Source: Stutzerimonas xanthomarina
Lineage (GTDB): Bacteria > Pseudomonadota > Gammaproteobacteria > Pseudomonadales > Pseudomonadaceae
Direction of reading: 5' to 3'
NCBI RefSeq assembly: GCF_003935375.1
Contig: NZ_RHQM01000018.1
Location: 61,185-125,184, forward strand
Length of the DNA: 64,000 bases
Positions 9,577-18,790 of this stretch are shown here, piece by piece; position 1 is the stretch's first letter; every line of letters starts with the position of its first letter. The notes under the pieces are model-generated. The model had not been told where the DNA came from and ran no database searches. It worked only from the letters and a program-made list of their open reading frames with translations. Both the position numbers and the translations under genes were made by a program.

Positions 9577-11202
9577 TCACACCTGAAAGCGCGCTACCAG
9601 ACCGTTCAGGTCGATGGCCAAGCGAGCCAGTTCCTGGCTTGCCGCGCTCGTCTGATTGGCACCTGCCGAGGACTGCAGCGAGAGGTCACGGATATTAACC
9701 AGATTCCGATCCACTTCCCGCGCGACCTGAGCCTGTTCTTCTGAGGCGCTGGCAATCACCAGGTTACGCTCGCTGATCTGGCTGATCGCCGAGGTGATGC
9801 CATCAAGAGCTTCGCCGGCCGCCCGAGCCATTTCCAACGTGGTACGGGCACGCTCGTTGCTCGATTGCATCGCGTGCACGGCCTTGTCCGTGCCCTGATG
9901 CACGCTGCCAATCATCTGCTCGATCTCACCGGTGGACTGCTGGGTACGATGCGCCAGGGCACGTACCTCGTCGGCCACCACCGCAAAGCCGCGCCCAGCG
10001 TCGCCAGCCCGGGCCGCCTCGATCGCGGCGTTCAGCGCGAGCAGATTGGTCTGTTCGGCAATCGAGCGGATCACTTCAAGCACCTTGCTTATATCTCGCA
10101 CCTGACCGGCAAGATGCTCCACCTCGCCAGCGGTATTGGTCACGTCGCTTGCCAGCAGATTGATCGACTCGACTGTCTGCAGCACCTGCTTGCGCCCGCG
10201 CTGTGCGGTGTCGTTGGAGTCCTGGGAGGCCTCGGAGGTAGCCACCGCGTTGCGCGCCACTTCGTCTACGGCTGCGGTCATCTCGTTTACGGCGGCAGCC
10301 GCTTGTTCGATCTCGTGGTTCTGCTGGTGCAGGCCGCGGGTGGAGTCTTCGGTGACCGCGTTGAGCTCCTCGGCTGCCGAGGCAAGCTGATTGGACGAGT
10401 CGGCGATGCCCTGAATGGTCGAGCGCAGATTGGCCTGCATGGCTTTCAGTGATGTCAGCAGGCGGGCCGGCTCGTCCTTGCCCTCGACCACAAAATCGCC
10501 GGTCAGATCACCACCAGCGATACGCTCGGCTACCGAAACAGCAGTTCCCAGCGGGCCCACGACGCTGCGGGTGAACACCCAGGCCAGCGTAACGGTGATA
10601 GCGGCAGCGAACACCAGCGTCGCTACCACCCAGCTGAACGCCGTGTCGTATTGTGCGGACGCGCGATCCGCCGCCCCGCCGGCTTCCTCGCTGTTGATGG
10701 TCAGGAGCTGGTTCAGTGACGCAGTCACGTTATCCGCGTGCCCGTTGATTTCACCGTTGATTATCGTCACGGCCTGGGCGCGCTCACCGCGGACCACATG
10801 CTCGACGACACGCTGCTGAAGCAGCAGGTACTGTTCGAAGCTCTGCTTGAAGCGTTCATACGCAGCACGCTCGTCAGCCGTAGTTACTCGCTTGGCGTAA
10901 TCGGCATCACGTTGCGCCACTTCGCTGCGCAGCTGAGTCAAGCGCTGGGCAGTTTCCTGCACCATCTGCGACTCTTCAGCCAGAGCCAGGCGCAGGGTAT
11001 TGGCTCGAATGCGCATTACTGTGACGTTGAGTTCACTAAGCGCCATGATGCTGGGTAGCCAGTTCTCATCGACCTCCTTGCTCTCGTTGCGCATGTTGGT
11101 CATCTGGTTCAGTGCGAACAGACCGAGGAAGAGGACGAGCAGGCCAATCAGGCCGAAGCCCAGTGTTGAGCGTTTACCAATAGTGAGCGAGCGAATCGAC
11201 AT
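9577..11202 (-). CDS. methyl-accepting chemotaxis protein
   Basis: A 541-residue transmembrane chemoreceptor. TM1 lies near residues 11-33 ([20 protein letters not shown]), a four-helix-bundle-type periplasmic sensor of about 155 residues follows, then TM2 near residues 190-212, a HAMP domain, and the cytoplasmic signalling coiled coil. The hairpin tip ([20 protein letters not shown], then [17 protein letters not shown]) is fully conserved. The C-terminus shows no CheR-binding pentapeptide. The ligand cannot be read from the sequence. ATG 11202 follows GGAGAAGG; a longer frame to 11322 adds 40 residues with no family match. It stands alone between sstT and the DUF3859 gene. Confidence 0.93.
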   Translation of the reverse strand: MSIRSLTIGKRSTLGFGLIGLLVLFLGLFALNQMTNMRNESKEVDENWLPSIMALSELNVTVMRIRANTLRLALAEESQMVQETAQRLTQLRSEVAQRDADYAKRVTTADERAAYERFKQSFEQYLLLQQRVVEHVVRGERAQAVTIINGEINGHADNVTASLNQLLTINSEEAGGAADRASAQYDTAFSWVVATLVFAAAITVTLAWVFTRSVVGPLGTAVSVAERIAGGDLTGDFVVEGKDEPARLLTSLKAMQANLRSTIQGIADSSNQLASAAEELNAVTEDSTRGLHQQNHEIEQAAAAVNEMTAAVDEVARNAVATSEASQDSNDTAQRGRKQVLQTVESINLLASDVTNTAGEVEHLAGQVRDISKVLEVIRSIAEQTNLLALNAAIEAARAGDAGRGFAVVADEVRALAHRTQQSTGEIEQMIGSVHQGTDKAVHAMQSSNERARTTLEMARAAGEALDGITSAISQISERNLVIASASEEQAQVAREVDRNLVNIRDLSLQSSAGANQTSAASQELARLAIDLNGLVARFQV

Positions 11203-11366
11203 GGGACTACCTTCTCCATGAAAAACGGAACAGCCACAAACCGTGACTTGTTCCGTTATCGGAAGGCCTGGCCAATCACTTGAACTTTGGCGCCAGCTTT
11301 TTGCCTCTCGCGCCCCCCACACCGACTAACGGTTCGAATGGCCAGCAGAACCGGACAGGATGGCCA

Positions 11367-11834
11367 TCACCGCACGTGGAATGCCTGCTCGGCCAACTTG
11401 CGGTCTCCCTGGAATACCATCAGATGCCATCGGCCAGCCACAATCTCATGGGGCTCGATGAATTCGAACGCCATCACGTCCGTTTCGGCGCCCGACACCA
11501 GCGCTTGCACGACCTCGAACTTGTCATGCCGCTTGCCATCGGGTGTTACCACACCTGGCGTAAGGTATAGCAAGGTCAGCGGCGTATCGGCTTTGTGCTT
11601 ACCAGCGAGGCGATAGCGCAGGCCGAACTTGCTTCCGAGCCGCGCCGGCACCTCAGTCGTCTGGCGAATGGGCTGGTCACGACGAGTCAGCACGCGCTCG
11701 CCTGGCTCGAAATCCTCTTTGACGGTTTCGAACACGCCGTACTCCACGGCACCCACGACCTCGACCTGCGCCAGCGCTGCGGGCGAACTCACACTCAGTA
11801 CCATGGCGACGAGCGCCCAACGAGTGAACGACAT
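11367..11834 (-). CDS. DUF3859 domain-containing exported protein
   Basis: A 155-residue protein with a clear signal peptide (MSFTRWALVAMVLSVSSPAALA, then QVEV). The mature part is beta-rich, with AVEYGVFE near its start and LMVFQGDRKLAEQAFHV at the end, as in DUF3859 proteins. It is probably periplasmic and its function is unknown. The ATG has AGGAAGCAGG upstream. It lies 66 bases downstream of the exported amidohydrolase on the same strand, so the two may be co-transcribed, but no functional connection is known. Confidence 0.82.
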   Translation of the reverse strand: MSFTRWALVAMVLSVSSPAALAQVEVVGAVEYGVFETVKEDFEPGERVLTRRDQPIRQTTEVPARLGSKFGLRYRLAGKHKADTPLTLLYLTPGVVTPDGKRHDKFEVVQALVSGAETDVMAFEFIEPHEIVAGRWHLMVFQGDRKLAEQAFHVR

Positions 11835-11900
11835 GGAACCTGCTCCTTCCTGTTTGCGAAGCAGGCAGGTTATGACGCCCCGATTACAGTCTCATGACGC

Positions 11901-12926
11901 TCAACGTAGCTCAGCCTGACGCTTGCGGGGGAGCAGCGCGAGAAAGTTATCTCGCGCCACGCCTTGCGCTACGGAGGCTGGAAGTGCATCGAGGAAGGGA
12001 GCGAAGGCGTGCATGCCGGTCGCCAGGTTATCGAAATGGCCGACCACGTCCGAGCCGATCACGAAGCGCTTGGGATGCCGCTTCACCAGCGCGACCCACT
12101 TCGGGTCGGGACGCTTATCTTCGTCCAGCAGATAAGGTTGCAACATGGTCCAGGAAAGGTCGATGTACAGATTCGGATAGTCATCGAGCAGGCGGCTGAC
12201 CGTATCGTGCAGGAATTCAAGCTTCTCCTGGTGTCGGTGCAGCTCCATGCTGGTTCCGGCATGAGCCCAGATAAAACGCGTATGCGGATGATTGCGCAGC
12301 GGCTCCTCCAGCTCGACCAGGTAAAGCGGATTGCGCTCTCGCTTGGAGGTGATGTTGGAATGCAGCATCACCGGCAGATCGAACTCCGCCGCCAGGTGAT
12401 AGACCCTGGCCAGCGCCTCGTTGTTTGCCCGCGGGGTGTCGCCCTCGGTCAACGCGGTCACGTCATCGTGTCGGGTGAATACCTCCCCCAGACCCTGCCA
12501 AAGGCCCGGGTTCAGCTCCAGCATGCGGCGGATATGCGCGTCGGCGTTCTTGTCGTTAGGGTTGAAACCGGAAAGAAACGGATGGAAACGCTTGCGCTGC
12601 TCTTCATCGAGATCCTCCAGCGCCGCGGCAACCAGCACGTCGGTCGCGCTGTACCAGTAAACCGGCGCATCGTCACCGGCGTAGTAGCGAGGCCGCTTGG
12701 GCTCGTTCTCGTGCCATTTCTTCGCCACCGGAATGCCGCTGATCATCACGTGATCGATGCTGCCCGCGTCCATCGCTGCAAGCAGCTTTTGCATGCCATC
12801 GGTTTCCTGGAAAAAATCCACATAGTGCAGATGCGCATCGCTGTAACGATAGTCACGCCCTTCCCCTACCGCGACGGACGACAACGTAACGAGGGCTACA
12901 ACGGAAAATATTCTGAAAAGGTACAA
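11901..12926 (-). CDS. exported amidohydrolase family protein (TIM-barrel)
   Basis: A 341-residue metal-dependent hydrolase of the amidohydrolase-2 type. After a signal peptide (YLFRIFSVVALVTLSSVAVG) comes the first metal motif DAHLHY near residue 31. LPVMLHSN (His near 185), FIWAHAGTS (His near 219) and the catalytic Asp in VIGSDVVGHFDN follow, so the active site looks complete. The start is TTG at 12926, supported by AGGAGG eight bases upstream and by the signal peptide directly after it. Secretion suggests a periplasmic substrate, but none can be named. The downstream DUF3859 gene may share the transcript. Confidence 0.83.
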   Translation of the reverse strand: MYLFRIFSVVALVTLSSVAVGEGRDYRYSDAHLHYVDFFQETDGMQKLLAAMDAGSIDHVMISGIPVAKKWHENEPKRPRYYAGDDAPVYWYSATDVLVAAALEDLDEEQRKRFHPFLSGFNPNDKNADAHIRRMLELNPGLWQGLGEVFTRHDDVTALTEGDTPRANNEALARVYHLAAEFDLPVMLHSNITSKRERNPLYLVELEEPLRNHPHTRFIWAHAGTSMELHRHQEKLEFLHDTVSRLLDDYPNLYIDLSWTMLQPYLLDEDKRPDPKWVALVKRHPKRFVIGSDVVGHFDNLATGMHAFAPFLDALPASVAQGVARDNFLALLPRKRQAELR

Positions 12927-13156
12927 AGCTCGGTCCTCCTGACAGCCAGCGAGTAGACCGCCAGGAGGGCTACCCGTTCAGCTTCGCCATGCTGCGGGAC
13001 ACGACCAGGGGCTCAGCCTAGATATACCCCCCACGGTATTTGACTGAAATCAACGACCATCCATCGCCATCACACTAGTCTCATGACCACCACAACCGCG
13101 CAGCCGCTACCTCACTGCGCGCTGCTTTTCTTCCGCTTCACAAAAGGACCCATCGC

Positions 13157-13591
13157 ATGGCAATGAAAACCATCAGCGCGCACGGAACATTGAATGCCGG
13201 AATGGCAATCGAGGTGCAATGCGGTAACCACCGCCTGATCATGGACCAGCCAAAGAGCGCGGCGGGCCAAGACCTCGGCCCGACGCCGCTGGAAGCCATT
13301 CTGGCGGCAGTGGCCGGATGTTTCGGCACCATCGGCCGCTTCATCGCTCACCAGCAGAAGATCGAACTGCGCGGCATGCGCTTCGAGATCGAAGCCGATT
13401 ACGATCCCGCCGGACTGCTCGGACGCGATCCTGCTGTACGGCCGGGCTTTCAGGAGTTACGCATCAAGGTGGACATCGACGCGGATCTGGATCGGGCCGG
13501 CAAGGAGGCATTGCTGGAGCAGATCGAGCAGCGTTGCCCGGTAGCCGACAATCTCACCCACGGCACTCGTCTGGTCAGCGTCCTGCTCTGA
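13157..13591 (+). CDS. OsmC family protein
   Basis: A 144-residue OsmC/Ohr-superfamily protein. The N-terminal beta-sheet is followed by TPLEAILAAVAGCFGTIGRF, which holds the first redox cysteine, and by RCPVADNLTHGT, which holds the second. Both catalytic cysteines of the thiol-peroxidase family are therefore present. Family members reduce organic hydroperoxides. The sequence fits the general OsmC group better than Ohr, so I give no specific name. AAGGACC precedes the ATG. It converges on htpG and shares the hairpin at 13608-13633 with it. Confidence 0.88.
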   Translation: MAMKTISAHGTLNAGMAIEVQCGNHRLIMDQPKSAAGQDLGPTPLEAILAAVAGCFGTIGRFIAHQQKIELRGMRFEIEADYDPAGLLGRDPAVRPGFQELRIKVDIDADLDRAGKEALLEQIEQRCPVADNLTHGTRLVSVLL

Positions 13592-13607
13592 AGCAACCCG
13601 AAACGAA

Positions 13608-13633
13608 AACGGCCCGTCACTTGACGGGCCGTT
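13608..13633. terminator. terminator between osmC-family gene and htpG
   Basis: A twelve-base perfect stem (AACGGCCCGTCA and its complement) with a two-base centre lies between the convergent genes. On the minus strand it is followed by TTTCGTTT, so it most clearly ends htpG, and it may serve both directions. Confidence 0.85.
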
Positions 13634-13652
13634 CGTACATCGCAGCCAGGGA

Positions 13653-15557
13653 TCAGGCCGATAGTTCGACCAGCAATTTGTTCAGACGCTGCACGTAAGC
13701 AGCGGGATCCTTCAGGCTATCCCCCGCCGCCAGCGCAGCCTGGTCGAACAGGATGTGCGACAGATCCGCGAAGCGATCCTCGTCCGGCTCGGCATCGAGC
13801 TTTTCGATCAGCGGATGCTGCGGGTTGATCTCGAAGATCGGCTTGGACTCTGGCACCTTCTGCCCGCTTGCCTCGAGAATCTGCCGCATCTGCAGGCCCA
13901 GGTCCTGCTCGCCAATGGCGAGAATCGCCGGCGAGTCGGTCAGACGATGGGAGACGCGCACCTCGGCGACTTCATCACCCAGCGCGCCCTTCAGGCGCTC
14001 GATCAGCCCTTCCTTGGTCTTGGCGATTTCTTCCTGAGCCTTCTTGTCCTCTTCGGAATCCAGCTTGCCCAGATCCAGGTCGCCGCGCACAACATCGGCG
14101 AACTGCTTGCCGTCGAACTCGGTCAGGTAGCTCATCAGCCATTCGTCGATACGATCAGTGAGCAGCAGTACCTCGACGCCTTTCTTGCGGAAGACTTCCA
14201 GGTGCGGGCTGTTCTTGACCTGCGCGTAGCTTTCGCCAGTCAGGTAGTAAACCTTGTCCTGACCTTCCTTCATGCGCGACAGGTAATCGGTCAGCGAAAC
14301 CGACTGCTCGCCCGACGCGTCGCTGGTGGAGGCAAATCGCAGTAGGCTGGCAATCTTCTCCTTGTTGGCAAAATCTTCCGCCGGACCTTCCTTGAGTACC
14401 TGGCCGAACTGCGACCAGAACTTCTTGTAGTCCTCGGGCTTGTCCTTGGCCAGCTTCTCCAACATGTCCAGCACGCGCTTGGTCAGCGCCGACTTCATCG
14501 AATCGATGACCGGATCCTTCTGCAGGATTTCGCGGGACACGTTGAGCGACAGGTCGTTGGAATCGACCACGCCCTTGATGAAGCGCAGGTACAGCGGCAG
14601 GAACTCGTCCGCCTGATCCATGATGAACACGCGCTGCACGTAGAGCTTCAGGCCCTTCGGCGCCTCGCGGTGATACAGATCGAATGGCGCACGGCCGGGC
14701 ACATAGAGCAGCGAGGTGTACTCGAGCTTGCCCTCGACCTTGTTGTGGCTCCAGGACAGAGGGTTGTCGAAGTCGTGAGCGACGTGCTTGTAGAACTCCT
14801 GATACTCCTCGTCCTTCACGTCGGTGCGCGGACGGGTCCAGAGGGCGCTGGCGCGGTTGACCGTCTCCCACTCCTGCTCGGCCGGCTTGTCCTTCTCCTC
14901 GCCGTGGAACTCTTTAGGCAACTCGATCGGCAGCGCGATGTGATCGGAGTACTTCTTGACGATGTTGCGCAGGCGCCAGCCATCGGCAAACTCTTCTTCG
15001 CCCTTCTTCAGGTGCAGGACGATGCGGGTGCCGCGTTCGGCCTTTTCGACGGTGGCGACTTCGAATTCGCCCTCGCCCTTCGACGACCAATGCACCCCTT
15101 CGCTGGCCGGGGTACCGGCGCGGCGGCTGTAGACGTCGACCTTGTCGGCGACGATGAACGCCGAATAGAAGCCCACGCCGAACTGACCGATCAGGTGCGA
15201 ATCCTTCTTCTGGTCTCCAGAGAGGTTCTTCAGGAAGTCGGCAGTGCCGGACTTGGCGATGGTACCCAGATGCGCGATCACGTCATCGCGGTTCATGCCG
15301 ATGCCGTTGTCTTCCAGCGTGACGGTCTTGGCATCCTTGTCAAAGCTGAGGCGAATTTTCAGGTCGGCGCCGCCCTCAAGCAGCTCCGGCTTGGCCAGCG
15401 CTTCGAAGCGCAGCTTGTCGGCGGCATCGGAGGCGTTGGAAATCAGCTCGCGAAGGAAGATTTCCTTGTTGGAATACAGCGAATGGATCATCAGGTGAAG
15501 CAGTTGCTTCACTTCGGTCTGGAAGCCCAGGGTTTCTTTTTGAGTCTCCACACTCAT
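13653..15557 (-). CDS. htpG: molecular chaperone HtpG (Hsp90)
   Basis: A 634-residue bacterial Hsp90, an ATP-dependent chaperone. The N-terminal GHKL ATPase domain shows [13 protein letters not shown] near residue 39, [10 protein letters not shown] near residue 84 and [15 protein letters not shown] near residue 124. The middle domain contains the catalytic-Arg region ([11 protein letters not shown]), and the C-terminal dimerisation domain ends KLLVELSA. The length is normal. GGAG lies upstream of the ATG, and a near-consensus sigma-32 promoter at 15616-15643 points to heat-shock control. Confidence 0.98.
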   Translation of the reverse strand: MSVETQKETLGFQTEVKQLLHLMIHSLYSNKEIFLRELISNASDAADKLRFEALAKPELLEGGADLKIRLSFDKDAKTVTLEDNGIGMNRDDVIAHLGTIAKSGTADFLKNLSGDQKKDSHLIGQFGVGFYSAFIVADKVDVYSRRAGTPASEGVHWSSKGEGEFEVATVEKAERGTRIVLHLKKGEEEFADGWRLRNIVKKYSDHIALPIELPKEFHGEEKDKPAEQEWETVNRASALWTRPRTDVKDEEYQEFYKHVAHDFDNPLSWSHNKVEGKLEYTSLLYVPGRAPFDLYHREAPKGLKLYVQRVFIMDQADEFLPLYLRFIKGVVDSNDLSLNVSREILQKDPVIDSMKSALTKRVLDMLEKLAKDKPEDYKKFWSQFGQVLKEGPAEDFANKEKIASLLRFASTSDASGEQSVSLTDYLSRMKEGQDKVYYLTGESYAQVKNSPHLEVFRKKGVEVLLLTDRIDEWLMSYLTEFDGKQFADVVRGDLDLGKLDSEEDKKAQEEIAKTKEGLIERLKGALGDEVAEVRVSHRLTDSPAILAIGEQDLGLQMRQILEASGQKVPESKPIFEINPQHPLIEKLDAEPDEDRFADLSHILFDQAALAAGDSLKDPAAYVQRLNKLLVELSA

Positions 15558-15615
15558 CGTCTACAAACTCCACATCAGCGTAATGGCACGGACCGCGGTT
15601 GCGGCGATGTCTGGC

Positions 15616-15643
15616 AGATGGGGGCGTGGCGATGATTTTCAAG
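15616..15643 (-). promoter_or_regulatory. sigma-32 heat-shock promoter of htpG
   Basis: On the minus strand CTTGAA is followed after 14 bases by CCCCATCT, essentially the RpoH consensus (CTTGAAA-N13-14-CCCCATNT). The predicted transcript start lies about 50 bases before the htpG ATG. The match to consensus and the gene identity support each other. Confidence 0.88.
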
Positions 15644-15677
15644 GGCAGCCGACGCGTCGCAACGCCGGCCAGTCCAG

Positions 15678-16919
15678 TCAAGGGTCAACGAGTTCGAGCA
15701 GCACGATCTCCCCGGGAGCCAGGTTATAGGTCGCTTCGCCTGGGCCGCTGATGACCCGCCTGATGATCAGATTGCCCTCGCTATCCAGACCAGCGAATCG
15801 CCCTTCTGCAACACCGCCGCGCTCGGTGTGCGCACGCATCAACAGGTGCTGATAGCGGTCAGGCGTGCGCAGGACATGCTCCATCGAGAAGCGCAGTCGC
15901 CGATCCAGACTGCTCTGCGGCACCGTCGCAGCAACGGGCTCGGCCGCCTTGGTCGTCGTTACAGGTGTCTCCACCGCAGGTTCGCTCAGGGGCGGATAGT
16001 CATCGCCCCTGACGTGCCAGCCCTGCTCGTTCTTTGCCAGGGGCAGCGTGAACGTTTGCATCTCGCCATTCACCTGAGCCTGGACCTCAACCTCCAACTC
16101 TTCGGCCGGCAACGTGACGACGGGCGTCGATTGCAAAGCGACGTCCCGGCTCGCGTGACGACGCTGCAGGTAGTCCTCGATCACGAAGGCCAGGGTGTCC
16201 CGCGAATCATGGCGGCGGTCGACCTGACCGTTCAGGTAGCGCAGGCGATCGGTGTACAGCTCGATGACACCAGTGATGCTGGTGTCGAACTGTGGCGGCA
16301 GCACGAGATGGAAATCGCCACGCAGCTTGTTCGGCGCCACCGGTTGCAGATCAAGATGCAACGTGTAACCGCGATCGAGGCGTCGCGTCTCCGGCAGCTC
16401 CTGATCGGGGTTCAGCCAGGCGATTTCGACCTCAGGCAATGCGCCGATGTCATCGGGCAGAACGTCGATGCGCAACGCACCCTCGATCGGTTCGCGCAAG
16501 CGAATCGTCACCTCCTGGCGAGCGAAGAAGCCCTTCCCCTCACGCAGATTCAGTACGCCATTTATGAGCTCACCCTGTTGCGGCGCGAATCGACGTCCGT
16601 TCAATTCCCCGCGCACCCCCATGGCAAGATCCGGCTCGACCTGGGTTGGCAGCCAACGCAGACTGAAAATCGCCTCCAGCCGCTCGGCATCGCGACTGGC
16701 CAGCAGCGACAGCCCCACGATCAGCGGAATGAAACCCAGGCAGGACAGGATCAGCGCCTTGCGCGCAACGCGCCAGTGACTGAGTACGAACGCCAACGCC
16801 AATGGAGGCAGCAGGCTACCCAGGCCCCAGAGCAAGCTCGTCGAGAATGCCAGGCTGATGAGCCAGACGGCGCCAGCAAGAATCAGCAGCAAGCCGCCGA
16901 GGATCAGAAGTGCTTCCAT
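15678..16919 (-). CDS. membrane-anchored protein of unknown function
   Basis: A 413-residue protein. Three hydrophobic helices fill residues 3-80 (LLILGGLLLILAGAVWLISL and two more), and a large soluble, beta-rich region follows. That region includes LHLDLQPVAPNKLRGDFHLV and a C-terminal part of about 70 residues (RFSMEHVLRTPDRYQHLLMR onwards) ending in LAPGEIVLLELVDP. I recognise this as a conserved Pseudomonas membrane protein near htpG but cannot name a domain or activity. A role in envelope sensing or as a periplasmic scaffold is possible but not supported by motifs. Confidence 0.75.
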   Translation of the reverse strand: MEALLILGGLLLILAGAVWLISLAFSTSLLWGLGSLLPPLALAFVLSHWRVARKALILSCLGFIPLIVGLSLLASRDAERLEAIFSLRWLPTQVEPDLAMGVRGELNGRRFAPQQGELINGVLNLREGKGFFARQEVTIRLREPIEGALRIDVLPDDIGALPEVEIAWLNPDQELPETRRLDRGYTLHLDLQPVAPNKLRGDFHLVLPPQFDTSITGVIELYTDRLRYLNGQVDRRHDSRDTLAFVIEDYLQRRHASRDVALQSTPVVTLPAEELEVEVQAQVNGEMQTFTLPLAKNEQGWHVRGDDYPPLSEPAVETPVTTTKAAEPVAATVPQSSLDRRLRFSMEHVLRTPDRYQHLLMRAHTERGGVAEGRFAGLDSEGNLIIRRVISGPGEATYNLAPGEIVLLELVDP

Positions 16920-16984
16920 TCAAGTTCCTTCACGCAATCGCACAAGGTGACGCCGCACACCGCAACGCCACCCTGACGAATGCG

Positions 16985-17428
16985 TCAGGGCTCGTCGATC
17001 TTGAAATGGCAGCGGGCGGTGGCGATGGGCTCGGCCTGATGGGTCTGCCAGGCGGTGATCGCGACATTGGCGACCCTGCGACCCTGGCGCCAGACCTGGC
17101 AGGCGGCAAAGGTGTCACGATAGTGACCGGCGCGTAGATAATCTATCGAGAAGTCGATGATTTTGGGCAAATGTGGCGCGCCCATGAACATCAGCAGATG
17201 CAGCATCGCCGCGTGCTCCATGAAGCCTGCGATGACCCCGCCGTGAATGGCCGGTAGCGGATTGCCGATGTTGTCCTCGTTCTGCGGCAGACGAAAAACC
17301 ATTTCGTCACCGAGCCGCAGGCACTCGATGCCGATCAGCTTGGCGTACGGCACCAGTTTGATCAGCGAGTCGTAATCGTTGTTGGCGTGTGCATGCTGGA
17401 CCAGCTCGTTGAGGTTGAGATTGCTCAT
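16985..17428 (-). CDS. PaaI family thioesterase
   Basis: A 147-residue hotdog-fold protein. The signature NPLPAIHGGVIAGFMEHAAM near residue 77 contains the HGG motif; a Glu in FMEHA replaces the Asp/Glu at the usual catalytic position. IDYLRAGHYRDTFA and the C-terminal strand follow. ATG 17428 overlaps the stop of the next hotdog gene by four bases (ATGA), so the two paralogues are probably made together and may form a hetero-oligomer. The acyl-CoA substrate is unknown. Confidence 0.87.
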   Translation of the reverse strand: MSNLNLNELVQHAHANNDYDSLIKLVPYAKLIGIECLRLGDEMVFRLPQNEDNIGNPLPAIHGGVIAGFMEHAAMLHLLMFMGAPHLPKIIDFSIDYLRAGHYRDTFAACQVWRQGRRVANVAITAWQTHQAEPIATARCHFKIDEP

Positions 17429-17886
17429 GCGCCGCCCTCCTTGCCCATAGCTGCCGGTGCAGCCTTGCCCATGCGCATGAAGGTGCCTACCACATGAGCG
17501 ATCGGTTCGTTGATGTCGCGCTGATAGGCGACGCCACGAGTAAAGATGACCGTTGGGGTGACGCGGTAGCACTCGGCGAAGCCGAAGATATCGTGTCCGG
17601 CCTCGGCGGGATGCATGTAGTCGATTCGCAGATCGAGCGTCGGGCAAACTTCCAGCTCCGGCAGGGCGCAGGCCGTGGAAATGCCGCAGGTGGTGTCCAT
17701 CAGCGTGGTGATCGCACCGCCATGGACTCCGCCGGTTTCCGGGTTCCCGATGATCTTCTCGCTGTATGGAAGGCGCAGGGTAAGGCCGCGGCTGTCGGCA
17801 TGCTCGATTGTCAGACCCAGCACCTGACAGTGTCGCAGAAAGGACAAGAAACGCTGGGTGCGCTCGAGTATCTGGCTATCGCTCAT
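17425..17886 (-). CDS. PaaI family thioesterase
   Basis: A 153-residue hotdog-fold protein. GNPETGGVHGGAITTLMDTT near residue 58 carries the catalytic HGG and Asp of PaaI-type acyl-CoA thioesterases. LDLRIDYMHPAEAGHDIFG follows as in the family. ATG 17886 (MSDSQILERTQ) is chosen over an in-frame start at 17919, which adds a basic segment. It is the upstream member of the overlapping thioesterase pair. Aligned by eye, the two proteins share their fold and motifs but differ widely elsewhere. Confidence 0.88.
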   Translation of the reverse strand: MSDSQILERTQRFLSFLRHCQVLGLTIEHADSRGLTLRLPYSEKIIGNPETGGVHGGAITTLMDTTCGISTACALPELEVCPTLDLRIDYMHPAEAGHDIFGFAECYRVTPTVIFTRGVAYQRDINEPIAHVVGTFMRMGKAAPAAMGKEGGA

Positions 17887-17944
17887 TCGAATTCTCGGGG
17901 GATGGCTCAAGGCGCGCATGATACCGCCTTGCCATGCACGCGCC

Positions 17945-18670
17945 CTATTCCTTGGGCATTTCGGCCGGGGAAGTTGGCGTGAACACCATCACCCCGAGCA
18001 CGTCCGAGTGGAATTCGCGGCGGTAGAGGATCAGGACCACGCCTGTGGTGACCAACATGAAGAACCAGGGGTGAACGAACCAGGCCAAGGTGGCCATGCC
18101 GAAGTAATAGGCGCGCAAGCCGAAGTTGAACTGGTTGGCCGCCATGGAAAGGACCCGCGCCGCACGCTCGGCGAAAGCCCTGCGCTCCTGATCACTGACG
18201 TTGCGCTCGCCCACCATCGGCGCCGAAGCAACCAGTACCGCGGCGAAGTTGTACTGGCGCATGCACCAGCTGAAGGTGAAGAACGCATAGACGAAGACGA
18301 CCGCCAGACACAGCAGCTTGACTTCCGAAAGACCGCGGCTGACCGGTTGCGCAAATGGCAGGTCGGCCAATAGAGAAACCGCTCGATCGGATGCACCCAA
18401 CGCGGTCAGGATGCCTGCAAGGATTATCAGCGTGCTGGATGCAAAGAACGATGCGTTGCGCTCCAGATTGCCGATCACGTTGGCATCGGCGATACGGTTG
18501 TCACGCAACAGCAGGCGCTGCATCCAGTCCTGCCGATAGAGGTGCAACACACTCGCCAGACAAGCCGTATCCCGGCCGCGCCAGCTCGCGTAGCGGGTGT
18601 ATCCAGCCCAACAGACGATGAACCAGAGCACGGCGATCAGATGCGGCAGGGTTGAATCGGATAACGTCAT
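17945..18670 (-). CDS. DUF599 domain-containing membrane protein
   Basis: A 241-residue inner-membrane protein with about four helices (HLIAVLWFIVCWAGYTRYA near residues 10-28, SSTLIILAGILTALGA, LCLAVVFVYAFFTFSWCMRQ, and one near residue 205). NLERNASFFASSTLIILAG and FNFGLRAYYFGMATLAWF match the DUF599 family. Function unknown. It starts about 120 bases after brnQ on the same strand, so co-transcription with brnQ cannot be excluded. Confidence 0.85.
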   Translation of the reverse strand: MTLSDSTLPHLIAVLWFIVCWAGYTRYASWRGRDTACLASVLHLYRQDWMQRLLLRDNRIADANVIGNLERNASFFASSTLIILAGILTALGASDRAVSLLADLPFAQPVSRGLSEVKLLCLAVVFVYAFFTFSWCMRQYNFAAVLVASAPMVGERNVSDQERRAFAERAARVLSMAANQFNFGLRAYYFGMATLAWFVHPWFFMLVTTGVVLILYRREFHSDVLGVMVFTPTSPAEMPKE

Positions 18671-18790
18671 GGCGCGCCCTCGGAGACATCACGCGATTAT
18701 AGCCAGCACCGCGTCGCCGAAGCTTGCGCCTAATGTCAGCGCTACCCCGCGACCGATCTATCGTCAGCCGCGGCGCAGCGCGAGAACAAG

